From assembly GCA_902362925.1 (NCBI GenBank), contig CABIYL010000002.1: a DNA stretch of 64,000 bases. One strand, given 5' to 3'. The notes under the pieces are model-generated. The model was not told the DNA's origin and did not search any database. It saw only the letters and a program-made list of their open reading frames with translations. This stretch comes from Pseudoflavonifractor sp902362925. GTDB taxonomy: Bacteria > Bacillota > Clostridia > Oscillospirales > Oscillospiraceae. Of this stretch, positions 7,825 through 14,550 are shown one piece after another (within the stretch, counting starts at the first letter, position 1; each line of letters begins with the position of its first letter). The position numbers were made by a program, and so were the translations under genes.

Positions 7825-8355
7825 TTAGGGTTGAAACGCGTCGTTTACGTAGCTTATAAAATCCTTCTCCACCAACTCATAGTCGATGGAAGTCTGAAGT
7901 CGGCCAAGCTGATCCTTCCAGGCGTCCACGTTGGTTCTCACCTTGCGGAAACCAAGGGATTCATAGACGTGCTGCGCCCGGGTGTTCTTCAGATTCGTGT
8001 CGAGAATGATTTTGGAATAGCCGTTTTGGAACAGCCAGCCAATCAGCAGGCTCAGGACCTTTCTGCCGATACCATGGTTTTGACAATCGGTTTCGCAGAT
8101 TTTGATGCCAATTTCGGCCACGCCCGCACCTGCATCGCAATAATTGCACTCACCAATCAGGCGGTCGTTTTCCTGGATGACAAGAGAGCCCTTGCCAAGT
8201 CCTCTGGCGACTTCCTCCTCAGTGGTCCCCACGCCATTGGGAAAGCCTGCATGGGCCATCACAGCGCCATCGTTCCACCAGGCGGCAAGCTGCTTTGCAT
8301 CGGCGGCCTCGGCCTGGCGGATGGTTAAGTTTTCGTATCGAATTGGTTCCATCAT
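7825..8355 (-). CDS. GNAT-family N-acetyltransferase
   Basis: A 176-aa RimJ/RimL-like acetyltransferase. The start is the double ATG at 8355/8352, preceded by GGAGGAACG; longer forms reaching 8499 lack a ribosome site. The acetyl-CoA-binding motif A is QNHGIGRKVLSLLIGWLF, followed by the typical LDTNLKNTRAQHVYESLGF. Acceptor unknown. Base composition is intermediate, between the core genes and the AT-rich stretch on its right. Confidence 0.88.
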   Translation of the reverse strand: MMEPIRYENLTIRQAEAADAKQLAAWWNDGAVMAHAGFPNGVGTTEEEVARGLGKGSLVIQENDRLIGECNYCDAGAGVAEIGIKICETDCQNHGIGRKVLSLLIGWLFQNGYSKIILDTNLKNTRAQHVYESLGFRKVRTNVDAWKDQLGRLQTSIDYELVEKDFISYVNDAFQP

Positions 8356-8431
8356 CGTTCCTCCGTTGCAAATTCTCTGTAAGTGTAGGGAAGCGGAAAA
8401 GGGTGCGTTTTTATGGGTGAATCGAACAGTT

Positions 8432-8470
8432 AAAAAAAGTCGGAGCAAACGATATGACGCTTGCTCCGAC
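8432..8470 (-). terminator. Terminator of the SDH protease operon
   Basis: GTCGGAGCAA (8439-8448) pairs with TTGCTCCGAC (8461-8470), and on the minus strand seven T residues follow. The same stem sequence recurs after tRNA-Leu at 24852-24877. Confidence 0.85.
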
Positions 8471-8507
8471 ATGGAACATCGCAACACTATAGATGCCATC
8501 CCTTTAA

Positions 8508-8720
8508 TCAGGGCTTTGCACTGTGGTTAATTTCTGTGTTCTGGCATATTCTGTTTTCTATTGGCAACAGTTGATATCCTCGCCTCACTGTTAGCTTTTC
8601 TTGCAAAAGATTCTCGAACAATCTATTTGCAGATTCATATCCTTCACAAATATCTCTATCGAGTTCTTGCTTTGGCGTTTTATCCATTAATACTGTCAAT
8701 AATTCATCGCAAATTGACAT
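8508..8720 (-). CDS. Small partner gene of the SDH protease
   Basis: A 70-aa protein of unknown function. Its ATG overlaps the stop codon of the upstream protease gene (TAATG), and GGAGG lies 8 nt before it, so translation is coupled and the gene is real despite its size. The sequence is charged and mostly helical in character (for example KTPKQELDRDICEGYESANRLFENLLQE is split between acidic and basic residues), with no membrane segment. The pairing suggests an adaptor or regulator of the protease, which is inference only. Confidence 0.7.
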   Translation of the reverse strand: MSICDELLTVLMDKTPKQELDRDICEGYESANRLFENLLQEKLTVRRGYQLLPIENRICQNTEINHSAKP

Positions 8721-9583
8721 TACAAAAACCTCCGTGTATGGATGAACCGTTGCATGCTATATTTTTGCACATAATCAGTCATCAGTTCATGATATGCGGT
8801 TACTGCTTTGTATGCTTCCTGATCATCTTCTAATTTGTCAATTTGTAATTTTAGTCTTCCCAGCTCAACTCTACTTATAGGGCGTCCATGCGACTTCCAT
8901 TCTTTATTGTCGCTCAAATTTTGTGCAATCTCTATTGCGCGGTTTCTCTTATCTTCGTCCGTAACTGGAGTCTGTGAGGAACTATGTATATTCCAATTTT
9001 TAAACTTATATTTCGGCAACCATTCGACCAATAAATCAACAGCTAAATCGCGAGCCTGTTCATAGGCGCGTAACTCAGCTAAGTCAAAATCTTTCAGTAT
9101 TATAAATTCTGCATTGGTAAGCTCATTCCGCTTAGCTTTTTCGATAAGTTCATTAATTTTATCTAAATAACCAAGTGCCGCCACAAATTTACCATCTTTA
9201 TTTCTTACTTGAGGATCAATTGGTCCAAGCACACTGTAATAATCCATGTAGATTTTATCTCCGCTACAGCACATTACGGTCCCTGCGCTATAAGCGTAGT
9301 CGGGGATAATAAAATTGACTTCTTTGTAAAAATTTCTAAATATATTTACTATGCGCTTCACAGGGTTCAAACTACCGCCTGTTGTAGTCAAAAGCACATA
9401 GAGTTCTTCGTGCTTTTGACCATCAGAGCAAATTTGCTCAATGATTTGTTTTACATTGGCTTCAACACCATCAATGAGTTCACCATAATAAACAAATACA
9501 TCTGCATTTAAAATGCGCTCCAAATTAGAAAGTGCATTTTCCATCGCTTTTCGATTGGAATCATTTATAGGAGAAACTATCAT
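8720..9583 (-). CDS. SDH-family Clp-fold serine proteinase
   Basis: A 287-aa protein with the ClpP/crotonase fold of the SDH_sah (serine dehydrogenase proteinase) family. Seen directly: YVLLTTTGGSLNP (about residues 62-74), which matches the oxyanion-hole strand, and PDYAYSAGTVMCCSGDKIYMD with the candidate nucleophile Ser99 in YSAG, as in ClpP and SppA relatives. YSVLGPIDPQ follows, typical of the family. The C-terminal 150 residues are helical and charged. No signal peptide or TM segment is seen, so it should act in the cytoplasm. It has its own promoter (9627-9655), an AAGGAGA ribosome site and a dedicated terminator. The GC content is far below that of the core genes, suggesting horizontal acquisition. 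Confidence 0.85.
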   Translation of the reverse strand: MIVSPINDSNRKAMENALSNLERILNADVFVYYGELIDGVEANVKQIIEQICSDGQKHEELYVLLTTTGGSLNPVKRIVNIFRNFYKEVNFIIPDYAYSAGTVMCCSGDKIYMDYYSVLGPIDPQVRNKDGKFVAALGYLDKINELIEKAKRNELTNAEFIILKDFDLAELRAYEQARDLAVDLLVEWLPKYKFKNWNIHSSSQTPVTDEDKRNRAIEIAQNLSDNKEWKSHGRPISRVELGRLKLQIDKLEDDQEAYKAVTAYHELMTDYVQKYSMQRFIHTRRFL

Positions 9584-9626
9584 ATTTTTCTCTCCTTATA
9601 TCTGAAATTGGATTTGTGTTACTTTT

Positions 9627-9655
9627 ATAATATCATATCAGCAATTGTGGTTCAA
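9627..9655 (-). promoter_or_regulatory. Promoter of the SDH protease operon
   Basis: On the minus strand TTGAAC (9650-9655), 17-nt spacer, TATTAT (9627-9632), about 45 nt before the start codon. Confidence 0.7.
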
Positions 9656-9675
9656 CAGTGAGTTATCGTTTATTG

Positions 9676-10251
9676 CTACTTTTGATCAGCCAGCCTCACC
9701 ATTGTAACCCGCATTGCAGGATCTAACCAGAGGTGAAAGTCCAAGGCAATTTCTGAGTGTGCGGTCACGCCGCCACCTTTGCCTTGCTTTACGGTCATCC
9801 CTATCGCTTGTGTCCTTTTCACCCAAAGGCTCGGCGTGATTGTCAGGGATGAGGAACGGGCCTGCCGGATTAGTTCCTCACATGCAGTATCATCAAAATC
9901 TGGGTTCTCCGCTATTTCCCACTGGCGTAAGAACTCCAATGTATTTCTGCTGCGCATCCAGCTTTGGATCACATACCCAGGCGATTCTTCAGAATACTTT
10001 TTGGCCAGTAGAGTCAACGATATTGGGCCATTATCTGCATTCTCTCTTATGTAACGCTTTATGATTTCGGTGTAGGTAGAGATTCTTTCAAAGTCTTTTC
10101 CCTTTTCCTCGTTGAGGGAGTCGTAAAAATCTTTTCTGATCCCGGGCACAAAATCCGGGAAAACCAAGTTCTTTGAAACAAGTGTCCCCAGCACGGACTC
10201 AAATTGAAGTGCAAGCCGCGCATACAGTTCGCTGAGTTCTTTCTCTGTCAT
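9676..10251 (-). CDS. KilA-N domain protein
   Basis: A 191-aa protein preceded by GGAGG. The C-terminal half matches the KilA-N DNA-binding domain of phages: ISLTLLAKKY, SWMRSRNTLEFLRQWE, WVKRTQAIGM, then GGGVTAHSEIALDFHLWLDP with the typical ending MRVTMVRL. The first 75 residues are a helical extension I do not recognise. Many KilA-N proteins continue with another 60-100 residues, so this one may be C-terminally short. Phage or mobile-element ancestry is likely given the low GC content and the recombinase remnant upstream. Confidence 0.75.
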   Translation of the reverse strand: MTEKELSELYARLALQFESVLGTLVSKNLVFPDFVPGIRKDFYDSLNEEKGKDFERISTYTEIIKRYIRENADNGPISLTLLAKKYSEESPGYVIQSWMRSRNTLEFLRQWEIAENPDFDDTACEELIRQARSSSLTITPSLWVKRTQAIGMTVKQGKGGGVTAHSEIALDFHLWLDPAMRVTMVRLADQK

Positions 10252-10317
10252 ACTGTATCCTCCGCTTTTTGCTTCAGTATAACACAGAAGATGAGGGGTA
10301 GATAGTGCCTTGCAAAA

Positions 10318-10659
10318 TTATAATGCCGGAGATTGGTACCGAGTAGCTTTTCTGGGGCTGCCGGCCTTGTCATAGTCGATATTGCATCTATGCTCCTTTT
10401 CAAATTGGACATTCATATATGCCTTAGTTCCAACGATGGGGATATACTTTGCATTGGACAAGAGCTTATCAATGGCCGCTCTTGTCCAGCGTTCTTTTCC
10501 AGTAGGGGAAGGAATCCTTTTCTCGGAAAGCATGTCTGCAACTTTGCCAAGGCTGGCTCCGGAAAGATAGTAGTCAAAAATCATACGGATGACTTCCGCT
10601 TTCTCCTGGCAAATGATAAATGCATTGTTTTCCATCTGATAACCATAAGGAATACGCAT
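10318..10659 (-). CDS. Serine-recombinase fragment (recombinase domain only)
   Basis: A 113-aa product matching the central recombinase domain (PF07508 type) of large serine recombinases: RIPYGYQMENNAF, EVIRMIFDYYLSG, VADMLSEKRIPSPTGKERWT and LLSNAKYIPIVG. The N-terminal resolvase domain with the catalytic serine and the C-terminal zinc ribbon are absent, so it cannot recombine DNA alone. It does have a good start (AAGGAG before ATG 10659), so it may be a small standalone gene rather than a dead remnant. It sits beside the tRNA cluster, a common integration target. Confidence 0.7.
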   Translation of the reverse strand: MRIPYGYQMENNAFIICQEKAEVIRMIFDYYLSGASLGKVADMLSEKRIPSPTGKERWTRAAIDKLLSNAKYIPIVGTKAYMNVQFEKEHRCNIDYDKAGSPRKATRYQSPAL

Positions 10660-10692
10660 GTTTACATATCTCCTTTACTAAAACAATAATAT

Positions 10693-10744
10693 ACGCAGGT
10701 TTAGAAACGGAATTCTCTCCGCCCAAACCTGCGTTTTGAAATAG
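10693..10744. repeat. Inverted repeat copying the arms of the tRNA terminator
   Basis: ACGCAGGTTT (10693-10702) and its complement AAACCTGCGT (10735-10744) form a 10-bp stem. The same sequence forms the stem at 10805-10842, so the terminator arms are duplicated about 100 bp apart. Confidence 0.6.
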
Positions 10745-10804
10745 TATTTATGGAATAATGAACAATCAGCAGTGGTGTTTCTGGTGCAAACTGACGAGAA
10801 AAAG

Positions 10805-10842
10805 CAAAACCTGCGTATAACTATGGTTATACGCAGGTTTTG
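10805..10842 (-). terminator. Terminator of the tRNA operon
   Basis: A perfect 17-bp stem (10805-10821 with 10826-10842) and a 4-nt loop lie directly after tRNA-Lys; on the minus strand the stem ends in TTTTG and CTTTTTC follows. Confidence 0.85.
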
Positions 10843-10849
10843 TCTACTT

Positions 10850-10925
10850 TGGTGACCCAGCGGGGACTCGAACCCCGGACCTTCGCCTTAAAAGGGCGTT
10901 GCTCTACCAACTGAGCTACTAGGTC
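10850..10925 (-). tRNA. tRNA-Lys(TTT)
   Basis: Cloverleaf on the minus strand with acceptor GACCTAG/CTGGGTC, anticodon loop CTTTTAA (anticodon TTT), T arm CGGGGTTCGAGTCCCCG and encoded CCA. Last gene of the five-tRNA cluster. Confidence 0.97.
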
Positions 10926-10934
10926 AGATAAAAT

Positions 10935-11009
10935 TGGCTGGGATGGCTGGACTCGAACCAGCGAATGCGGGAGTCAAAGTCCCGTGCCTTACCACTTGGC
11001 TACACCCCA
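10935..11009 (-). tRNA. tRNA-Gln(TTG)
   Basis: Acceptor TGGGGTG/CATCCCA, anticodon loop CTTTGAC (anticodon TTG), T arm with GGTTCGAGTCC, discriminator G and encoded CCA. It follows the internal hairpin at 11024-11062. Confidence 0.97.
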
Positions 11010-11023
11010 GTATCGCAGGTTCA

Positions 11024-11062
11024 AAAAAAGGGAAGGCCCGGAGCGGACGCTCCGGGCCTTCC
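11024..11062 (-). terminator. Internal terminator within the tRNA cluster
   Basis: A perfect 14-bp stem GGAAGGCCCGGAGC with loop GGAC (11031-11062); on the minus strand it is followed by CTTTTTTT. It lies between tRNA-His and tRNA-Gln, so the last two tRNAs depend on read-through or an unseen promoter. Confidence 0.8.
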
Positions 11063-11076
11063 GCCTTGAGACTATA

Positions 11077-11153
11077 TGGGGTGGGTGACGGGACTCGAAC
11101 CCGCGACACTCGGAACCACAATCCGATGCTCTACCAACTGAACTACACCCACC
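11077..11153 (-). tRNA. tRNA-His(GTG)
   Basis: Acceptor GTGGGTG/CACCCAC with an encoded extra 5' G (G-1) opposite discriminator C, the hallmark of tRNA-His. Anticodon loop TTGTGGT (anticodon GTG) and encoded CCA. Confidence 0.97.
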
Positions 11154-11175
11154 ATATGGGAAAAACAAAGTAAAA

Positions 11176-11252
<77 letters not shown>

Positions 11253-11255
11253 GTA

Positions 11256-11329
11256 TGGAGCGGGTGATGGGAATCGAACCCACGCGACCAGCTTGGAAGG
11301 CTGGGATTCTACCATTGAACTACACCCGC
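11256..11329 (-). tRNA. tRNA-Gly(TCC)
   Basis: First gene of the cluster. Acceptor GCGGGTG/CACCCGC, anticodon loop CTTCCAA (anticodon TCC), encoded CCA. Confidence 0.97.
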
Positions 11330-11362
11330 ATGGGACGCGACAAACTTAATGTCAGCCTTGAT

Positions 11363-11391
11363 ATAATACCATGGACAAGCCTGCCTGTCAA
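11363..11391 (-). promoter_or_regulatory. Promoter of the tRNA cluster
   Basis: On the minus strand a perfect TTGACA (11386-11391), 17-nt spacer and TATTAT (11363-11368), about 34 nt upstream of tRNA-Gly. Confidence 0.85.
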
Positions 11392-11404
11392 TGCCTTTAT
11401 TAAA

Positions 11405-11453
11405 AAAATAAAAAAATTTTTCCTCCGCATCCCGGGCGGGGTGCGGAGGAAAG
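11405..11453 (-). terminator. Terminator of the ECF/lipoprotein operon
   Basis: TTTTCCTCCGCATCCC pairs with GGGGTGCGGAGGAAA (about 11418-11452). On the minus strand a long T-rich tract follows, directly after the lipoprotein stop codon. Confidence 0.85.
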
Positions 11454-11462
11454 GGGAGTAAG

Positions 11463-12101
11463 TCAGGCGGCGGTGTCCGGTGCGGAGTCTTCCATCAAGT
11501 CCTGTCCGAAAAAGTCGGAGTAGCGCACGGTGAGCTGGCCGCCGTGGAATACCACATCGGCGATGTCCAGCCCAGGCTCCAGCGGAAAGACATAGTCCTC
11601 CGCACTGGTGAGGGTGAGGTCCAGCGTACTGCCGTCCCGTAGCTCGACGGTCACCTGGGTAAAGTCAGCGGGAAGGCGCTGGCCGTTGACAAAATCAAAG
11701 ATGCTGTCGGTCAGGTCACCGAAGAGGACGGTCATGCTGTCGGTGGACAGCACTGCGGCGGAGAATCCGGCCGAGATACCCATGTCTCCCGTCTTAGAGG
11801 CCAGCAGCGTAAAGCCGTCCTCCGCCTCCTCCAGAACAAAGACTTCCAGAGAGCCGAAGGCCTCGGTGCCGGGATTTCGGTTGCCGGCCAACAGGACCAG
11901 CTGTTCCCCGTGGACGGCGCTCTGAAGGAGCACGCAGTCCTCGCCATAGGTGTCTGCCAGCCAGTCCGCTCCCCGCTCCAGCATGCCGCTGTCTCCAGAG
12001 GGGGAGGGTGCAGGCGAAGAAGCCGAAGGGGTGGCACAGGCGGCCAGAGTCAGGGCCAGCAGAAATGTCGTCAGCAGGGAAGCAATCCGGGAAAACCGCA
12101 T
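11463..12101 (-). CDS. Lipoprotein of unknown function, third gene of ECF operon
   Basis: A 212-aa protein starting at ATG 12101, 8 nt after AAAGGAGGG. The N-terminus MRFSRIAS is followed by a hydrophobic core and the lipobox LTLAACA, so it is probably anchored in the outer leaflet of the membrane. A low-complexity Ser/Pro linker (SASSPAPSPSGDSG) precedes a mixed alpha/beta domain of about 170 residues that I do not recognise. It lies 35 nt after the probable anti-sigma gene and is likely part of the same stress-responsive operon. Confidence 0.8.
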   Translation of the reverse strand: MRFSRIASLLTTFLLALTLAACATPSASSPAPSPSGDSGMLERGADWLADTYGEDCVLLQSAVHGEQLVLLAGNRNPGTEAFGSLEVFVLEEAEDGFTLLASKTGDMGISAGFSAAVLSTDSMTVLFGDLTDSIFDFVNGQRLPADFTQVTVELRDGSTLDLTLTSAEDYVFPLEPGLDIADVVFHGGQLTVRYSDFFGQDLMEDSAPDTAA

Positions 12102-12136
12102 AGAAAGCCCTCCTTTTTGTAATATATTATATAAAA

Positions 12137-13504
12137 TCAACGAAACGTATAGAGAAACAGGCCGGAATCCGTCCCTTGGGCGGAGATGAACACCCGGCTG
12201 TCATCCAGCCAGGCCAGGGAACCCTCCTGATTTTGCTCTGTCCCCGCCCGCTCAAAAAGAACGAACTGACCGGCGGCAAAGTCCAGAAATCCCAGCTGGG
12301 TTACGTCCAGACTGCCGCTCTTCTCCCCCGGCAGGAAGCAGCAGGCACGGTCTCCACTGGGGGAGAGGAGGAACTGGGTGCCGGGCACAAAGGTGAAGCC
12401 TTCGATAGGAGCGGATCGGGTACCGGTTTTCCAGTCCAGCACAGCTGCCTGGCCGTTGCTGTCAATCTCCAGGGCGTACCGACCGCCCAGGTCCAGCACA
12501 CCCCGACCGCCTGCGCTGTCATAGCGGGGAAGAGAATTGACGGTCTGCTCCACCGCTCCGGAGGACAGGTCCCACACCCAGGCGGAGCAGGTATCTTCGC
12601 CGCCGGTAAGCAGCAAGGTGCCGCTGTCCAGAAAGACTGCCCGGTCCAGAGATGTGCCAAGGGTCTCCTCCAGAGCGATCAGGGTGCCGGTCTCCAGATC
12701 CAGCAGATAGGGGCGCTGCCCGGTCTCACCCTGTACATGGCCTGTCAGCAGGGCCTGACGCAGATCGGATGTAAGGGAGAAATCTGTGATGCCGGTGAGG
12801 GCGTCCGGCGCTGCCAGCAGATGGCTCTTTCCGGTGTCCAGGTCCAGCAGCAGTACACGGCAGTCAAAGCCCCGCAGAAGGCCGCCACGGAGCAGCAGAG
12901 CTACGGTATCGCTGCGCCCGGGAATGGTCTGAACCTCCCAGCGCCCTCCGCCGTCGGGAAGCGAACCCTCGCCTACTGCGGTCAGTCCGCCGTTTCTCAC
13001 GCACCAGAAGACCTGGCCGGTCAGCGTCCCGCCGCTGTCGGAAAAACGGAACGTGGTGGCCTCCGCCGGAATGTCCAGGAGTGTGCCGTCCTCCAGGGCG
13101 GCAAAGCGGACGGATTCCACTACGCCGTCCTGGTCCCGCTCTGCCTGCCACAGAGCCGCGCTGCCGGTCTGCCAGCCCTCCAGGGAGAGGGACAGATACT
13201 GGACCTGGACGGCATCTCCCAGCTGCGCACCGGAGGAGGCGTCTCCCGCCGGAGGAACCTGCTCGGGGGTGGAGAGATGGAGGAAGGAAAAGACAGCGGT
13301 GCGGAATTCCACATTGCCCGCCATGGCGGCCGCCAGAGCCCCCAGCAGCACCGCAGCAGCAGCCGCTGCGGCCAGAAGGCGGAGACGGAGGCCGCCCCAC
13401 CGTTTTACAGGTGTTTGTTCACCCAACATGAGCCGGGCCTGAGCCCCGGCGAGCAGGGCGGGGTCCAGGTCTCCAAGGGCGTCCAGAAGCATATCAGGCG
13501 TCAA
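12137..13504 (-). CDS. Membrane-bound probable anti-sigma factor with large extracellular domain
   Basis: A 455-aa protein. The start chosen is TTG 13504: it overlaps the sigma-factor stop (TTGA), and AGGAGGG lies 7 nt upstream; the next ATG in frame is too far from that site. A short cytoplasmic region (about 40 residues, TPDMLLDALGDLDPALLAGA) precedes one TM segment (about residues 41-62, Ala/Leu rich) and an extracellular part of about 390 residues with repeated short beta-strand motifs such as LDLDTGKSH and LLDLETGTLI, suggesting a beta-propeller-like sensor. Position and topology fit an anti-sigma regulator of the adjacent ECF factor; no canonical zinc-binding anti-sigma motif is seen. 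Confidence 0.7.
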   Translation of the reverse strand: MTPDMLLDALGDLDPALLAGAQARLMLGEQTPVKRWGGLRLRLLAAAAAAAVLLGALAAAMAGNVEFRTAVFSFLHLSTPEQVPPAGDASSGAQLGDAVQVQYLSLSLEGWQTGSAALWQAERDQDGVVESVRFAALEDGTLLDIPAEATTFRFSDSGGTLTGQVFWCVRNGGLTAVGEGSLPDGGGRWEVQTIPGRSDTVALLLRGGLLRGFDCRVLLLDLDTGKSHLLAAPDALTGITDFSLTSDLRQALLTGHVQGETGQRPYLLDLETGTLIALEETLGTSLDRAVFLDSGTLLLTGGEDTCSAWVWDLSSGAVEQTVNSLPRYDSAGGRGVLDLGGRYALEIDSNGQAAVLDWKTGTRSAPIEGFTFVPGTQFLLSPSGDRACCFLPGEKSGSLDVTQLGFLDFAAGQFVLFERAGTEQNQEGSLAWLDDSRVFISAQGTDSGLFLYTFR

Positions 13505-14058
13505 AGAAATCCCTCCTGTTCCAGATGGTCTTTCAGCTTGTTTCGTGTGCGGAAGAGGATGACCTTGACCCGACTCTCGGGGAGCCGGAAGGCCTGGGCA
13601 ATCTCCCGGATGGAGGCCAGATACCAGTACCGGCAGAGAAACAGGTCCCGGTCCCGGCTGGACAGCTCCTTCAGAAAGTTCTCCAGGGCATGAGTCAGCT
13701 CGGCCAGCTGGGCGGCCTCCTCCGGCCCGCCGGAGTCCGGAACGCACTGGGACAGCTCCTCCAGGGCCAGGGGCACCTGACCGCCGCCCCGCTTTTTCCG
13801 CGTGTTCCTGCGCCAGCGGTCCAGGCTGAGCCGCCGGGTGATGGTCCCCAAAAAGGCGGAGAGAATGGTAGGCCGGTGGGGCGGAATGGCGTTCCAGGTC
13901 TGGAGCCAGGTGTCATTCACGCACTCCTCCGCGTCTCCGTGGTCGGAGAGAATATTCATGGCGATGGCACGGCAGTAGCCGCCGTATTTCCGGTCGGTCT
14001 CCGTGATGGCGTCCTCATTTCTCGCCCAGTACAGCGCCACAATCCGGCTGTCCTCCAC
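13501..14058 (-). CDS. ECF-family RNA polymerase sigma factor
   Basis: A 185-aa sigma-70 ECF factor. The start is GTG 14058 after AAGGAGGAACC. Region 2 spans about residues 10-75 (YGGYCRAIAMNIL, DAEECVNDTWLQTWNAIPP, FLGTITRRLSLDRWRR), and region 4 spans about 125-178 (LSSRDRDLFLCRYWYL, SIREIAQAFRLPESRVKVILFRTRNKL). The subtype with ECVNDTWLQTWN followed by PP.RP is frequent in gut clostridia. The upstream GTAACC/CGACTATA pair suggests autoregulation, with the next gene acting as its membrane regulator. Confidence 0.93.
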   Translation of the reverse strand: MEDSRIVALYWARNEDAITETDRKYGGYCRAIAMNILSDHGDAEECVNDTWLQTWNAIPPHRPTILSAFLGTITRRLSLDRWRRNTRKKRGGGQVPLALEELSQCVPDSGGPEEAAQLAELTHALENFLKELSSRDRDLFLCRYWYLASIREIAQAFRLPESRVKVILFRTRNKLKDHLEQEGFL

Positions 14059-14094
14059 GGTGGTTCCTCCTTCCGTCTGAAAGGTCCTTTCACC

Positions 14095-14126
14095 TGTATA
14101 GTCGTCAAAGGGGCGGGGATGGTTAC
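14095..14126 (-). promoter_or_regulatory. Putative ECF-type autoregulated promoter
   Basis: On the minus strand TGTAACC ends near 14121 and CGACTATA covers 14098-14105. This resembles ECF -35/-10 pairs (AAC and CGTC-like boxes) rather than the sigma-A boxes found elsewhere in the window. Confidence 0.5.
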
Positions 14127-14127
14127 A

Positions 14128-14164
14128 AAAAAATCCGCCTGCCGGAAATTTTCCGGCAGGCGGA
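14128..14164 (-). terminator. Terminator of the fruR-ptsI-spx operon
   Basis: TCCGCCTGCCGGAAA pairs with TTTCCGGCAGGCGGA (14134-14164). On the minus strand TTTTTTTG follows. Confidence 0.88.
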
Positions 14165-14170
14165 GCAATA

Positions 14171-14521
14171 TCAGAGCAGAGCTGCAGCCCAGTCGGCCTC
14201 ACGGAAGCCAACCAGGACGGCTGTTTCGGTCACCAGGATGGGGCGCTTGACCAGCATCCCGTCGGAGGAGAGCAGGTCCAGCTGCTCGTCCTCGGTCATG
14301 CCGGGCAGACGGTCCTTCAGGGCCAGGGACTTGTAGAGTAGGCCGCTGGTGTTGAAGAACTTGCGCAGGGGCAGGCCGCTGCGGCTGTGCCAAGCAGCCA
14401 GCTCCTCACGGGAGGGATTGTCCTCCTTGATGTCCCGGAGGGTGTAGGTGAGGCCGTGGCTGTCCAGCCATGCCTGGGCCTTACGGCAGGTGGAGCACTT
14501 GGGGTAGCAGACAAAGAGCAT
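14171..14521 (-). CDS. ArsC/Spx-family thioredoxin-fold protein
   Basis: A 116-aa protein of the ArsC/Spx/YffB family. The N-terminus FVCYPKCSTCRKAQAWLD carries a CxxC pair (Cys9, Cys12), and the conserved LRDIKEDNPSREEL, LPLRKFFNTSG and MLVKRPILV follow. These features suit an Spx/MgsR-like regulator or a reductase; arsenate reduction cannot be claimed because no ars genes are nearby. It is the last gene of the fructose PTS operon, 29 nt after ptsI, with GGAGG before the ATG. Confidence 0.85.
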   Translation of the reverse strand: MLFVCYPKCSTCRKAQAWLDSHGLTYTLRDIKEDNPSREELAAWHSRSGLPLRKFFNTSGLLYKSLALKDRLPGMTEDEQLDLLSSDGMLVKRPILVTETAVLVGFREADWAAALL

Positions 14522-14550
14522 GGAGAGACCTCCTGTATCAGCGGTATGGT

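Noticed and set aside
14171..14521. Arsenate reductase arsC
   Set aside because: The fold and CxxC fit the family, but no ars genes are nearby and the context is a PTS operon; an Spx-like role is equally possible.
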